Shown here: positions 28,428 to 38,148 of the stretch, piece by piece
How positions within the stretch are numbered: the first letter of the stretch is position 1
How the letters are laid out: every line of letters starts with the position of its first letter
From: Planctomycetota bacterium
Lineage (GTDB): Bacteria; Planctomycetota; J058; JAJDCQ01
Assembly: GCA_029260755.1 (NCBI GenBank)
Contig: JAJDCQ010000074.1
Span: 1-64,000, forward strand
Length of the DNA: 64,000 nucleotides
Direction of reading: 5' to 3'
The notes under the pieces: generated by a model
Told to the model about the DNA's origin: nothing
The model's input: only the letters and a program-made list of their open reading frames with translations
Database searches by the model: none
Translations under genes and position numbers: made by a program

Positions 28428-30500
28428 TCAGTGCACCCGCTGGCCGGCCTTGGCGCCGTCGTCCGGCGAGAGAATGAAGACGTCCTCGCCGCCGGGGCCG
28501 CTCGCGATGATCATCCCCTCGCTCACGCCGAACTTCATCTTGCGCGGCTTGAGGTTGGCGACGACGACGACGAGGCGGCCGATCAGCTTCTCCGCCTCGT
28601 AGGCCTTCTTGATGCCGGCGAAGACGGTGCGGGTCACCTCGGGCTCTCCGCCGAGCGAGAGCGTGACCTTGAGGAGCTTGCGCGCATCGGGCACCTCCTC
28701 GGCGGTGACGACGCGGGCGACGCGCAGGTCGACCTTGACGAAGTCGTCGATCGTGCACTCGGCGGCCAGCTCCTCGCCCTCGAGGACGGGGCGCCCCGGC
28801 GCATCGCTCGCCGCGTCCCCCTTGGGGTCGCCCGCCGCCTCATCGGTCTGGGGGGCGCCGGCCTTGCCGTCCCCGTCCGCGCTGCTCGCCACCATCGCCG
28901 TCACCTTCTCGGGATCGACCCGCTGTAGCATCGCCTTGAACTTCGCCACCTCGGCGCCGAGGAGCGGCTCCTTCACCTCGTCCCACGAGGCGATCGGCTT
29001 CCCGAGGAGCGCGCCGGTCTGCTCCGCGAGGCGGGGCAGGACCGGGGTGAGATAGACCGCGATCTGTCGGAACAGGTTGAGTGCGATCGTGCACACGTTT
29101 CGGAGGGCGTCGGCCTGGTCGGGACCTTTGAGCTTCCACGGCTCGGCCCGCTCGACGAACTCGTTCGCGCGATCGGCGAGGGCCATGATCCGGCGCGTCG
29201 CCTGGTTGAAGTCGCACGCCTCGTAGGCCGCCGCGATCGCGTCGCCCTCGGCGGCCGCGTGGGCGAAGAGGCCCTCGTCCTCGGGGTAGGTCGCCGCGAG
29301 CGACTTCCCCTTGAGGAAGCGCGCCGTCCGGCTGGCGAGGTTGACGACCTTCCCGACGAGGTCGGCGTTGTTCTTCGCGATGAACTCCTCGAGGTTGAGG
29401 TCGAGGTCGTCCTGGGTCGTCCCGAGCTTGGTCGCGTAGTAGTAGCGGAGGTAGATCGGGTCGAGGTGGTCGAGGTAGGTGCGGGCGAGGACGAAGGTGC
29501 CCTTGCTCTTCGACATCTTCTCGCCGTTGACGGTGAGGAAGCCGTGCACCTGCACCCGGCGGGGCAGGTTGTAGCCCGCCGTCTTCAGCATCGCCGGCCA
29601 GAACAAGGTGTGGAAGTAGACGATGTCCTTGCCGATGAAGTGGCGCACCTCGGCGGTGCCGTCGCGCCACCACGTCTCGAAGTCCTCGCCCGTCCGTGCG
29701 CACCACTCGCGGGTGGAGGAGACGTAGCCGATCGGCGCGTCGAACCAGACGTACCAGTAGTTGCCGGGGCTGTCGGGGATCTCGAAGCCGAAGTAGGGCG
29801 CCGGCCGCGAGATGTCCCACGGGCGGAGCGGGCCCGAGAGGAAGTGGCCCTTGAGGTAGTTCGCGATCTCGGGCTGTAGATGGTCGTCGTTCTGGGTCCA
29901 CTCGTCGAGGAAGCCGTGGAGCTTCTCGATGTCGACGAACAGATGCGCCGCGCTCCGGAGCTCGGGCGTGGCGCCCGACAGGGTGCTCGTCGGATTCTTC
30001 AGGTCGGCGGGCGAGTAGGTCGCGCCGCACTTGTCGCAGCTGTCGCCGTACTGGTCGGCCGCGCCGCACTTCGGGCACTCGCCCCGGACGAAGCGGTCGG
30101 CGAGGAACGTGCCCGCCTCCGGGTCGAAGAGCTGCTCGACCTCCTTCTCCGAGACGAGCCCCTCGCGGCGAAAGGCGCCCCAGATCTCGCCGCACACCTC
30201 ACGGTTGGCGTCGGAGTTGGTGCTGCCGTAGTGGTCGAACTCGATCCCGAAGTCGGCGAAGTCCCGCTGATGCGCCTCGCTCATGTCGGCGATGACGTCC
30301 TCGCAGCTCCGACCCTCCTGCCGCGCCCGGATCATGATCGCCGTGCCGTGGGTGTCGTCGGCGCAGATGTAGACCGCGCGCTCCCCTCGGAGCTTCTGGA
30401 ACCGCACCCAGATGTCGGTCTGGAGATACTCGACGAGATGGCCGATGTGGATGTGGCCGTTCGCGTAGGGCAGGGCGCTCGTGACGAGGATGCGACGCAC
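28428..30500 (-). CDS. metG: Methionyl-tRNA synthetase
   Basis: 690 residues, full length with the C-terminal tRNA-binding domain. The class I signature HIGH is at 18-21, and EKMSKSKG lies near 326. A zinc knuckle CPKC ... CDKC is at about 141-157, and the ALPYANG start is canonical. The anticodon-binding helical domain precedes an Ala/Asp linker, then an EMAP-II/Arc1p-like OB fold ([18 protein letters not shown] ... [10 protein letters not shown]). It charges tRNA-Met. Transcribed from TTGCAA-N16-TACAAT. Confidence 0.97.
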   Translation of the reverse strand: MRRILVTSALPYANGHIHIGHLVEYLQTDIWVRFQKLRGERAVYICADDTHGTAIMIRARQEGRSCEDVIADMSEAHQRDFADFGIEFDHYGSTNSDANREVCGEIWGAFRREGLVSEKEVEQLFDPEAGTFLADRFVRGECPKCGAADQYGDSCDKCGATYSPADLKNPTSTLSGATPELRSAAHLFVDIEKLHGFLDEWTQNDDHLQPEIANYLKGHFLSGPLRPWDISRPAPYFGFEIPDSPGNYWYVWFDAPIGYVSSTREWCARTGEDFETWWRDGTAEVRHFIGKDIVYFHTLFWPAMLKTAGYNLPRRVQVHGFLTVNGEKMSKSKGTFVLARTYLDHLDPIYLRYYYATKLGTTQDDLDLNLEEFIAKNNADLVGKVVNLASRTARFLKGKSLAATYPEDEGLFAHAAAEGDAIAAAYEACDFNQATRRIMALADRANEFVERAEPWKLKGPDQADALRNVCTIALNLFRQIAVYLTPVLPRLAEQTGALLGKPIASWDEVKEPLLGAEVAKFKAMLQRVDPEKVTAMVASSADGDGKAGAPQTDEAAGDPKGDAASDAPGRPVLEGEELAAECTIDDFVKVDLRVARVVTAEEVPDARKLLKVTLSLGGEPEVTRTVFAGIKKAYEAEKLIGRLVVVVANLKPRKMKFGVSEGMIIASGPGGEDVFILSPDDGAKAGQRVH

Positions 30501-30543
30501 GGGATCTCCGTTTCGTTCGGTCGGCCCGGGGCCGATGTGCGCG

Positions 30544-30571
30544 ATTGTAGGCGCCGGGTCAGGACTTGCAA
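30544..30571 (-). promoter_or_regulatory. metG promoter
   Basis: Minus-strand TTGCAA (30571-30566), 16-bp spacer, TACAAT (30549-30544). Transcription would start about 37 bases before ATG 30500. Confidence 0.55.
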
Positions 30572-30611
30572 CGGCGACGCGTCGGGCGTGCCTAGCCCAC
30601 CGCGATCGGGG

Positions 30612-32462
30612 TCACGAGGGGCTGTCGAGGAGCTTCCGGATGCGCTCGACGAGCTCGGCGGGCGAGGGCGGCTTGTCGATGAAGTCGCCCAGGGCGAGCT
30701 CCTCCGCGGAGACCCGGCCGTCGGTGTAGGCCGACATGAAGAGCACCTTGAGGCCGGGCCGCTCTCCGACGAGCCGGGTCGCGAGCTCCGGTCCCTTCAT
30801 GCCCGGCATGATCACGTCGGTCAGGAGGAGGTCGATCTCGCCGGGGTGACCGGCCGCGACGGCGAGCGCCGCGGTCGCGTCGGCCGCCTCGAGCACCTCG
30901 AAGCCCGCCTCGCCGACGACCTCGCAGGCGAAGGCGCGGGCGGTGAGCGAGTCGTCGACGACGAGGACGGTCGCCGGCTCCGGGTCGCCGGGCGCCGGAC
31001 GGATCCGCGCGGCCGGCGCCGCCTCGGGCGGCCCGTCGAGGACGGCCCGGACCGTCTCGAGGAGCACCCGCGGCAGGAGCGGCTTCTGGAGCAGGACGAC
31101 CTCCGGATCGAGGACGCCCTCCCCGACGATCGCACCCCTGGCGTAGCCCGACATGTAGATCACCCGCAGCCCGGGACGGATCGCGACCGCCCGCGCGGCG
31201 ATCTCCGGCCCGCTCATCCCCGGCAGGACGACGTCGGTCAGGAGGAGGTCGATCTTCCCGGTCGCCTCGTCCCCGCAGAGCCGCACGGCGGCCGCCCCGT
31301 CCGAGACGCCGTGGACGCGGTAGCCGTGCTGCTCGAGGACGGTTCGGACGAAGCCGCGGACGACGTCCTCGTCCTCGGTGACGAGGATCGTCTCGTCGCC
31401 CGCGAGACTCGCGCTCGCCGGGCGCGCCCGCGCCGCCGGCGTCTCCGAGACGGCCTCGACCCGCGGCAGGTAGACCCGGAACGTCGTGCCGCGGCCGGGC
31501 TCGCTGTAGACGGTGATGTGCCCGCCGCTCTGCCGGATGATCCCGTGGACCGTCGCGAGCCCGAGGCCGGTGCCCTCGTCGCCCTTGGTCGTGAAGAACG
31601 GCTCGAACGCGTTGCCGAGCACCTCGGGCGCCATCCCCTCGCCGGTGTCGGTGACGGCCACGCAGACGAACGACCCCGGACGCGCGTCCGCTTGGCCCTG
31701 GCAGTAGCTCTCGTCGAGCTCGACGACCTCGGTCTCGAACGTGAGCGTGCCGCCGTCGGGCATGGCATCGCGCGCGTTCAGGGCGAGGTTCATCAGCACC
31801 TGCTGGAGCTGGCCCGGATCCACCTCGACGCGCGGGGAGGGCCCGCCGCCCCGGACGAAGCGCACCCGCACGCGCTCGCCGATGAGCCGGGCGATCATCG
31901 CCTCGATCTCGCCGATGAGGGCGTCGATCTCGACCACCTGCGGCCGCAGCATCTGCTTGCGGCTGAAGGCGAGGAGCTGCCGCGTCAGGCCGGCCGCCTT
32001 CTCGCCGGCGTGCCGGATCTGCTCGAAGTAGCCGCGCACCCGCTGGCTCAGATCGTTCTGGTCGAGGGCGATGTCGGCGAAGCCGCCGATCCCGGTCAGG
32101 AGGTTGTTGAAGTCGTGGGCGATCCCGCCGGCGAGCCGGCCGACCGCCTCCATCTTCGCCGACTGGCGCAGCTTCCCCTCGAGATCCTCCTTCGACCGCA
32201 TCAGCGCGCCCGCCCGCTCGAGCGCCTCCTCGAGCTCGAGCTGCTGGAGCTGCACGTCCGCGAGGAGCGACTCCTTGCTCGCGACGGTGTTGGCGATCGT
32301 CCGCACCAGCCGCTCGGCAGCCCGGGCCGGCCCGGCGAGCGGATCGCCCTCGGCGATCGCGCCGAGGTCGGCGAGCGCGGAGGAGAAGTCGGCCCGGGCC
32401 GTCGCGTCGAGCGCTCGACGGAGCCGTTCGTCGGGCGTGGGGTCGGGCTCAGGCCGGGGCAT
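30612..32462 (-). CDS. Cytosolic hybrid histidine kinase with two receiver domains
   Basis: 616 residues without membrane segments. An N-terminal helical/coiled-coil region precedes the HisKA box GGIAHDFNNLL (phospho-His 116). The HATPase follows with N box (LMNLALNARDAMPDGG), G1 (TDTGEGM), F (FEPFFTTK) and G2 (GTGLGLATVHGI). Two receiver domains come next, each with the LLLTDVxxPGMxGPE phosphoacceptor block (Asp about 410 and 545) and a distal Lys (LLQKP, IDKP). It overlaps the sensor gene upstream by 14 bp, so the sensor protein is the obvious input partner. No output domain is encoded, so it acts through phosphorelay. Confidence 0.93.
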   Translation of the reverse strand: MPRPEPDPTPDERLRRALDATARADFSSALADLGAIAEGDPLAGPARAAERLVRTIANTVASKESLLADVQLQQLELEEALERAGALMRSKEDLEGKLRQSAKMEAVGRLAGGIAHDFNNLLTGIGGFADIALDQNDLSQRVRGYFEQIRHAGEKAAGLTRQLLAFSRKQMLRPQVVEIDALIGEIEAMIARLIGERVRVRFVRGGGPSPRVEVDPGQLQQVLMNLALNARDAMPDGGTLTFETEVVELDESYCQGQADARPGSFVCVAVTDTGEGMAPEVLGNAFEPFFTTKGDEGTGLGLATVHGIIRQSGGHITVYSEPGRGTTFRVYLPRVEAVSETPAARARPASASLAGDETILVTEDEDVVRGFVRTVLEQHGYRVHGVSDGAAAVRLCGDEATGKIDLLLTDVVLPGMSGPEIAARAVAIRPGLRVIYMSGYARGAIVGEGVLDPEVVLLQKPLLPRVLLETVRAVLDGPPEAAPAARIRPAPGDPEPATVLVVDDSLTARAFACEVVGEAGFEVLEAADATAALAVAAGHPGEIDLLLTDVIMPGMKGPELATRLVGERPGLKVLFMSAYTDGRVSAEELALGDFIDKPPSPAELVERIRKLLDSPS

Positions 32463-33207
32463 CGTCGGACCCGCCGGACTCGCCGGCCTCGCCGAGGACG
32501 AGGCGCGGCGCGGCCAGCCCGACCGTCGCGCTCTTGAAGCTGCTCAGGATCGGCAGGAAGCGCTCGGCGGACGCGCGCGGGACGGGCTCCTTCGAGAAGA
32601 CGATCAGGACGACCATCGTCCCGCCGAAGTAGGCCCCCCCGATACCGAAGACGCTCTGGATCCCGTGCTCGGCAACGAAGTCCTGCGCCGAGATGATCTT
32701 GCGCCCGTCCTTGTCGGTCGCGCTCGCCGCGTCCTCGACGTGGAAGACGCCGACCGAGTCGCCGAGCACCCGCGTGACGATCCCGGTGTCGCGCGCGTCG
32801 ATCCACTCGAGCGAGAGGCCGAGCTCCTTGAGCAGCCGCGCGATCATCGGGATCCCCTCGACGAACGCCGACGACGCGAGCGGGATGCCCACGTGCCCCT
32901 GCGACTGCCGCCGATCGTTCCAGGCGTCGAGCACGCCGGCGGAGCCCACCAGGGTCAAAACCGGCACGTCGTCGGCGAGCGGCTCGCCGGCGCAGCGCTC
33001 GGCGAAGCTCCGATGCCCGGCCGGAAGCTCGCCGTGCGGGACCGTCGCGAACACGCGGGCGAGGGCGATCGACTCCGGAAACCGATCGCGGAGGGTCTCG
33101 ACGAGCGTCTGGGCGGCCCGGTCGAGGGTCGGCGCGCCGGCGACCGCCGGGGAGACCGCGGCGCACAGCTCCCGCGTGAGCGCGATCGACATCTCGGCGA
33201 TCTTCAT
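32449..33207 (-). CDS. Stand-alone GAF-like sensor protein
   Basis: 252 residues. It contains a module I associate with signalling proteins (by memory, not search): PVLTLVGSAGVLDAWNDRRQ, GHVGIPLASSAFVEGIPMIARLLKELG, GVFHVEDAASATDKDGRKIISAQDFVAEHGIQSVFGIGGAYFGGTMVVLIVFS. The fold looks GAF-like. It starts with helices and ends with an acidic Ser/Gly tail whose coding sequence overlaps the histidine kinase start by 14 bp. It probably senses a soluble ligand and feeds the kinase. Promoter TGACCC-N17-TATACT is upstream. Confidence 0.72.
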   Translation of the reverse strand: MKIAEMSIALTRELCAAVSPAVAGAPTLDRAAQTLVETLRDRFPESIALARVFATVPHGELPAGHRSFAERCAGEPLADDVPVLTLVGSAGVLDAWNDRRQSQGHVGIPLASSAFVEGIPMIARLLKELGLSLEWIDARDTGIVTRVLGDSVGVFHVEDAASATDKDGRKIISAQDFVAEHGIQSVFGIGGAYFGGTMVVLIVFSKEPVPRASAERFLPILSSFKSATVGLAAPRLVLGEAGESGGSDDAPA

Positions 33208-33247
33208 GACCCGTTCCCTCGAGGGAGGTGAGGGCGACCGACGAGGG

Positions 33248-33276
33248 AGTATAGCCGTTCGGACGCGGCCGGGTCA
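33248..33276 (-). promoter_or_regulatory. Promoter of the sensor-histidine kinase operon
   Basis: Minus-strand TGACCC (33276-33271), 17-bp spacer, TATACT (33253-33248), with about 34 bases of leader before ATG 33207. Confidence 0.5.
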
Positions 33277-33353
33277 CTCCTCCCACGGAATCGACCCCGG
33301 GCCGGTCGAGGTGGGCCGCCGGCGCTCCTCGACGACCGGCGGCTCGATTCCGC

Positions 33354-33382
33354 TTGCCGGACCGGGCGAGAATCCCCATCCT
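33354..33382 (+). promoter_or_regulatory. Candidate promoter of the kinase at 33435
   Basis: TTGCCG (33354-33359), 17-bp spacer, CATCCT (33377-33382); the -10 resembles the TATCCT used by hisS. Leader about 45 bases. Confidence 0.35.
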
Positions 33383-33434
33383 GTCGCACCTCGTCCAGCG
33401 CTCGATCCTCCATTGACGACGAGGTACGGAGCCC

Positions 33435-34517
33435 GTGCGAACCAAGACGCCGCCCCCGACCCCGATCGGTCCGCCCTCCTCGGGCGAGATCAAGGCGTCC
33501 TCGCGCGAGGGTCGCCAGCGGGCCCGCGAGACGACCAAGTACATCCGCGCCATCACCAAGCGCGCGGATCAGGCGGCGAAGGACCCCCAGCGCCGCGTCG
33601 GACGCTACGTCGCCCTCCGGGAGCTCGGCCGCGGCGCGATGGGCATCGTGTTCCACGGCTGGGACCCCCAGCTCTCGCGCGAGGTTGCGATCAAGATCCT
33701 CCAGCCGTGCGGCAGCGGCGCCTTCGACATCGAGCGGGAGCGCCTGGTGCGGGAGGCGCGCTCCTGCGGACGCCTGCGTCACCGGGGGATCGTCGGCGTC
33801 CACGACGTCGGCGAGCACAAGCAGCAGCCGTACGTGGTGATGGAGTTCATCGAGGGGAGCCGCACCCTCGAGGACGTCATCGAGGACCGGCCCGAGATCG
33901 ACGACGCGCTCGAGCTCATCATCGAGGTCTCGCGCGCGATCGCCCACGCCCACGAGCGCAACGTCGTCCACCGCGATCTCAAGCCCGCCAACGTCCTCAT
34001 CGACTCGAGCGGCCAGGCGATCGTCACCGACTTCGGCCTCGCCCAGACGATCGAGAAGCCGAGCCAGCTCACCCAGGACGGGACGGTGCTCGGGACGCCC
34101 GAGTACATGGCGCCCGAGCAGGTCGAGGGGTATCCCGACGTCGTCGGGCCGCCGACGGACGTCTACGCCCTCGGCGCCGTGCTCTACCAGGCGTTCTGCG
34201 GACGGACCCCGTTCCAGGCGTCGTCCCTCTTCGAGACCCTCGAGCGGATCGTCGAGACCGAGGCGGTGCCGCCGCGAAGCCTGCGACCGGAGATCTCGAC
34301 CGAGCTCGAGGGCATCATCCTGCGCTGCCTCTCGAAGGATCCCTCGCACCGGCCGACGGCCGGGAGGCTGGCCGACCTGCTGAAGGACGAGCTCGCGAGG
34401 CGCCGCGCCCAGGCGAGCGCGGACGCCGCGGGAGCGGGCCTCGCCCTTCCCTGGGTACTGGCGATCGCCGGCGGCGCCCTCGTCGCGGGCCTGGTCCTCG
34501 GTCGCGTCGTTCTCTGA
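33435..34517 (+). CDS. Ser/Thr protein kinase with C-terminal membrane anchor
   Basis: 360 residues from GTG 33435. A basic helical lead (RARETTKYIRAITKRADQAAKD) precedes a compact Hanks kinase at about 55-325: GRGAMGIVFHG, VAIKIL, VHRDLKPANVLID, VTDFGLA and GTPEYMAPEQ. A single tail helix (LALPWVLAIAGGALVAGLVLG) at the extreme C-terminus leaves no extracellular sensor. It is a tail-anchored cytoplasmic kinase, possibly regulated through its N-terminus. The reductase gene follows 37 bp downstream on the same strand. Confidence 0.9.
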   Translation: MRTKTPPPTPIGPPSSGEIKASSREGRQRARETTKYIRAITKRADQAAKDPQRRVGRYVALRELGRGAMGIVFHGWDPQLSREVAIKILQPCGSGAFDIERERLVREARSCGRLRHRGIVGVHDVGEHKQQPYVVMEFIEGSRTLEDVIEDRPEIDDALELIIEVSRAIAHAHERNVVHRDLKPANVLIDSSGQAIVTDFGLAQTIEKPSQLTQDGTVLGTPEYMAPEQVEGYPDVVGPPTDVYALGAVLYQAFCGRTPFQASSLFETLERIVETEAVPPRSLRPEISTELEGIILRCLSKDPSHRPTAGRLADLLKDELARRRAQASADAAGAGLALPWVLAIAGGALVAGLVLGRVVL

Positions 34518-34554
34518 CGGTCGCACCCGCGCGCGCCCCCACCCAGGCCGATCG

Positions 34555-35595
34555 ATGACGACGACGAACGCGAGCACGACCGTCCTGGTGACCGGCGCGA
34601 CCGGGTTCGTCGGGATGCACTGCATCCGGGAGCTGCTCGGAGAGGGCTACCGGGTGCGCGGGACGCTCCGCACGGTCGCGCGCGGCGAAGGGCTCCGCGC
34701 CACGCTCGCGAAGTCCGTCGAGGTCGGCGACCGCCTCGAGCTGGTCGCGGCCGACCTCATGAAGGACGAGGGATGGGACGAGGCGGTGCGCGGCTGCGAC
34801 CACGTCCTCCACGTCGCCTCGCCCGTGCCCCGGACGCCGCCCACGCACGAGGACGAGATCATCGTGCCGGCCCGCGAGGGCACCCTGCGCGTGCTCCGCG
34901 CCGCGTCGAAGGCCGGCGTGAAGCGCGTCGTGCTGACCTCGTCGGTGGCCGCGGTCCTCTACGGCCACGCCCGCGACGGATCCAGGGTCTACGACGAGAG
35001 CGACTGGTCGATCGTCGAGAACGGCGTCGCCGCCTACGAGAAGAGCAAGACGCTCGCCGAGCGGGCGGCCTGGGACCTCGTCGAGGCGCTCCCCGAGGGC
35101 GAGCGCATCGAGCTCGTGACGATCAACCCCGGCCTCGTCCTCGGCCCCGTCCTCGACGAGGACTACGGCACCTCGGGCGAGCTCGTCCGCAAGCTCCTGA
35201 AGCGCGAGCTGCCGGGCTGCCCCGACGTCGGCTGGGCGATGGTCGACGTCCGCGACGTGGCGAGCGCCCACCTCGCGGCCATGACGACGCCCGAGGCGGC
35301 CGGAAAGCGCTTCGTCTGCGCGATCGAGCACGCCTCGATGCTCGACGTCGCGAAGATCCTCGACCGCCACTTCCGCGATCGAGGCTACCGCGTGCCGCTC
35401 CGGCGCGTCCCCGGGTGGCTCCTCCGCCTCGTCTCGATCTTCGACAAGACCGCGAAGCTCGCCGTCCCCGAGCTCGGAAAGCGCCAGGACCTCTCGAACG
35501 CCCGCGCCCGCGAGGTGCTCGGCTGGAAGCCGCGGGGGCTGGAGGAGATGGTCGTGGCGATGGGGGAGAGCCTGATCGCGAACGGCGTGGTGTAG
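34555..35595 (+). CDS. NAD(P)-dependent dihydroflavonol-reductase-like extended SDR
   Basis: 346 residues. The cofactor loop is TTVLVTGATGFVGMHCIRELLGEG (GxxGxxG), Ser/Tyr/Lys catalytic residues lie in VLTSSVAAV and YEKSKTLAER, and NPGLVLGP is an extended-SDR block. The closest family is the DFR/aldehyde-reductase-like group, which reduces ketones or aldehydes with NADPH. Substrate cannot be read from sequence. The first codons are Thr/Asn-rich. Convergent with the next gene (10 bp between stops). Confidence 0.88.
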   Translation: MTTTNASTTVLVTGATGFVGMHCIRELLGEGYRVRGTLRTVARGEGLRATLAKSVEVGDRLELVAADLMKDEGWDEAVRGCDHVLHVASPVPRTPPTHEDEIIVPAREGTLRVLRAASKAGVKRVVLTSSVAAVLYGHARDGSRVYDESDWSIVENGVAAYEKSKTLAERAAWDLVEALPEGERIELVTINPGLVLGPVLDEDYGTSGELVRKLLKRELPGCPDVGWAMVDVRDVASAHLAAMTTPEAAGKRFVCAIEHASMLDVAKILDRHFRDRGYRVPLRRVPGWLLRLVSIFDKTAKLAVPELGKRQDLSNARAREVLGWKPRGLEEMVVAMGESLIANGVV

Positions 35596-35605
35596 GACTC
35601 TCGCT

Positions 35606-36253
35606 TCAGCCGACCCGCTCGCGCCAGTGAGCCGCCGCGGCGACCCGAGCTGCGAGGGGACCCTCGGGGTCGTAGCCGAACGTCCCCCCCGGGACGGCAG
35701 CCCGAAGGGCGCGGATCGCGAAGACGCGCACGCCGAGGGCCGGGTCGTGCAGCGCGTCGACGAGGACGCGCCGCGCGTCCACGCTCGATCCGGCCGCGTC
35801 GTGAAGCAGCCGAACGACCGAGGCGCGCGCCTCCGCCGATGCCACGAAGAACGCCCCACGAAGCGCGACCAACGCGCTCTGCTTCGCGAGGAGGTCGAGC
35901 GCCTTCTCGCGTCGTTCCCGATCGGCGCGGGCGAACATCCCGAACCGGAAGCCGCTGCTCCGCATGGCCGACTCGTCGCTCCGGAGCGCGATCGCGACGA
36001 GGTCGTCGACGTGCTGGCCGGGCTGAAGCCGCGCGAGCGCGAGGCGCAGCTCGAGGACGTCGCGAACGTCGAACCGATCCGGCTCACCGCGCTCGCGCCG
36101 CATGTGGGTCTCGCCCCGGCGGATGGCCTCCTCGATCAGCCTCGGCTCTCCGACGAGACGAGCGTCGCGGCCGCCGCCGCGGCCGCGGCCAGGATCGTCG
36201 CGCGTCGAGACGGTGCCACTCCGGAGCCCATGGTCGCGCCTCCCCCCTATCAA
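35606..36253 (-). CDS. HEAT-like helical protein, start uncertain
   Basis: About 215 residues if begun at TTG 36253. Only the part below about 36160 looks like protein: GEPRLIEEAIRRGETHMRRERGEPDRFDVRDVLELRLALARLQ, then HEAT-like helices (ASVVRLLHDAAGSSVDARRVLVDALHDPALGVRVFAIRALRAAVPGG). ATG 36103 would give a shorter protein, and TTG 36364 a longer one with an implausible Arg/Gly-rich start. No ribosome site supports any of them, so the 5' end may be broken. Nothing else is recognised in 36254-36457. Confidence 0.5.
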   Translation of the reverse strand: MIGGRRDHGLRSGTVSTRDDPGRGRGGGRDARLVGEPRLIEEAIRRGETHMRRERGEPDRFDVRDVLELRLALARLQPGQHVDDLVAIALRSDESAMRSSGFRFGMFARADRERREKALDLLAKQSALVALRGAFFVASAEARASVVRLLHDAAGSSVDARRVLVDALHDPALGVRVFAIRALRAAVPGGTFGYDPEGPLAARVAAAAHWRERVG

Positions 36254-36457
36254 CCCGCGGCCCGACCCCCTGGTTCCGTCGCCGTGCCTACCAATGAGCA
36301 CGCGGCGCCTGTCTCTCACCGTGCGAAACGTCAGGGTCGTCCAAGCCTTTCCCGAGGTGGGCAAGTGTCTTCGGCGCGCCCAAGCTCGGAGTCGTCGCGT
36401 ATCCCGCCGGGTCGTTCGGAGTCGCGACTGGCAGCGACTTCCCCGCGCCGAGGGCGG

Positions 36458-37573
36458 CTACGCAATCAGCAGGGCCCCCGCGAGCAACTCGACGCTGAAG
36501 GGTGTCGTGGGGTCAGTGAGCTTGCGGCGGAGGCGGACCTGGCCGACCTTGCCCTCGACGGCGCGGCGGGCGCGCGCGACCTCGTCGGCCATGCGATCGA
36601 CGGCTCGTTGACGCTTCGGCGGGTGCCGCCGTCGCGGGCGGGCGGTGCAGTAGAGGTTTGGTGTGCGTCCCTTCAGCCGCTCGAGGTCCCTTGGCCGGGG
36701 AAGCGGGGTTGTCGCGTAGGGCGTGAGGACCGCGTACGGCGCAAGGTCGAGGAGCTGGGTCCAGACTTCGGGGTCGTCGGCGTTCTCGGACCCGTGGTGA
36801 GGCACCTTGACGACGTGGGCGCGCCCCTCCGCGCGAGGCGTGAGGGCGAGGATGGCCCGCCAGCCCACGAGCGGGTTCGGGCTCGTCTCGAGGTCGGCGC
36901 CGAGCAAGACGCGCGTGCCGGCGACGTCGATCCAGAGGACGACGGATGCCTGGTTGGGCGAGACACAGGCGAGACGGCGTCGCGTCGTTCCGATCTCGGG
37001 CAGCTTGGTCGCGATCTCCTGTCGGGCGAGAGTCACGGCTCCCGACGAGGGGCTCAGGGCCAGAACCTCGGCCCGATGGCCCGTGCTCGTCGGGTCCGAG
37101 AGAAGGCGACGGTTGTCGACCGCCCACTCGGGGCCGGCGGACGCCGCTCGTGCGCCCGGCGGACGGCGCCTCTGCAGCGTCTCGAGGACGTCCGCGAGCT
37201 CCTGGACTCCCGAGGGCGTGTTGACGAGCGAGATGCGACGGGCGGAGCACGCGAGTTGCAGCAACTCCTCGGTGCGAAGCGCGTCGGAGCAGACGAAGCG
37301 CGCAGACGTGGCCGCGTCGAAGACGTCGGAGATGCCGCGGACGTGGTCGTCGTGCCAGTGGGTCGCCACGACCAGCTTGATGGCTCGGGCGGGATCGACG
37401 CCGAGGTCCTCGAGATAGGTGAGCGCGACCGGCCGGCGTGTGCGATGGTCGACGCAGGAGTCGACGACGATCCAGGCGCCGTCCGAGAGATGGACGAGGA
37501 TCGACTCGCCGATGCCCGGGCCGAAGACCGAGACCTCGAGCTCGTCAGGATCCGGCGGTCGGCTCGGTGGCAT
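36458..37573 (-). CDS. ComEC-type metallo-beta-lactamase-fold hydrolase
   Basis: 371 residues from ATG 37573; the frame extends to 37759, but the preceding residues look non-coding. The zinc motif T-H-W-H-D-D-H is at about 71-77, and VPHHGSENADD supplies later ligands; both are characteristic of the ComEC/Rec2 C-terminal MBL domain, here as a free soluble protein. VLLGADLE is the expected Asp strand. Expected activity is phosphodiester hydrolysis (inference). It is the last gene of a three-gene operon and overlaps the preceding gene by 29 bp. Base composition is a little less GC-rich than the flanks. Confidence 0.82.
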   Translation of the reverse strand: MPPSRPPDPDELEVSVFGPGIGESILVHLSDGAWIVVDSCVDHRTRRPVALTYLEDLGVDPARAIKLVVATHWHDDHVRGISDVFDAATSARFVCSDALRTEELLQLACSARRISLVNTPSGVQELADVLETLQRRRPPGARAASAGPEWAVDNRRLLSDPTSTGHRAEVLALSPSSGAVTLARQEIATKLPEIGTTRRRLACVSPNQASVVLWIDVAGTRVLLGADLETSPNPLVGWRAILALTPRAEGRAHVVKVPHHGSENADDPEVWTQLLDLAPYAVLTPYATTPLPRPRDLERLKGRTPNLYCTARPRRRHPPKRQRAVDRMADEVARARRAVEGKVGQVRLRRKLTDPTTPFSVELLAGALLIA

Positions 37574-38138
37574 CGTCGGTCTCGAGCATCCACGAGAGAC
37601 CCTCGGCCTCGCGGCGGGCGGACTCGACGTCGTGGCGCGTCCAGGCCGGCAGGCGCCGGAATCGGATGGTCGAGACGCGCCTGTGCATTCCGTACTCGGT
37701 GATCTCGTAGCCGATCGACCAGTAGAAGACGGCCCCGGACTCGAGCAGGGGTCGATCACACGGGGACACGTCTCTAACGGAGAACGTCGCCTCTTCGAGC
37801 GGGTTATTCAGCACGGTGAGATCGGCGAGCCGCGCGGTGAACTCGCCGTCCTCGACGGTGAGGACCGTTCCCTCCCACTGCTGCAGCAACTCGAAGGTCC
37901 GGGAGACGGAGCGCCACGCGGCCGGACGAGGGGCTGGCCGGACCACGAGCTGGGGAGCGTCCGCTTCGCGGTCTTCCTCTTCGCGCTCGGCCGAGGGGAG
38001 CGTCAACATGACCTCATCCTGCTCGGTGGGATCCGGCGCGGTCGCGGGGCGCCGACTCGTGGCAATGATGAACTCTGCCGGCGTCGAGTCCCTGGGGACT
38101 GCTTCGTACTCTGTTCCGGCTTCGACGACGGTGCTCAT
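37545..38138 (-). CDS. Unrecognised beta-rich protein of the MBL operon
   Basis: 197 residues. The first 75 are acidic and probably flexible. Residues about 80-185 are compact: LLQQWEGTVLTVEDGEFTARLADLT, EEATFSVRDVSPCDRPLLESGAVFYWSIGYEI, STIRFRRLPAWTRHDVESARREAEGL. The alternating strand pattern ends in a helix, consistent with a small beta-barrel adaptor. No family assigned. It overlaps the MBL start by 29 bp and lies 10 bp after the 224-residue gene, so the three proteins are probably made together and may form a complex. Confidence 0.75.
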   Translation of the reverse strand: MSTVVEAGTEYEAVPRDSTPAEFIIATSRRPATAPDPTEQDEVMLTLPSAEREEEDREADAPQLVVRPAPRPAAWRSVSRTFELLQQWEGTVLTVEDGEFTARLADLTVLNNPLEEATFSVRDVSPCDRPLLESGAVFYWSIGYEITEYGMHRRVSTIRFRRLPAWTRHDVESARREAEGLSWMLETDDATEPTAGS

Positions 38139-38148
38139 TCCGCTCCCA

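Noticed and set aside
36458-37573. Ribonuclease Z or glyoxalase II identity for the MBL protein
   Set aside because: The THWHDDH plus VPHHGS pattern and length fit the ComEC-type MBL group better.
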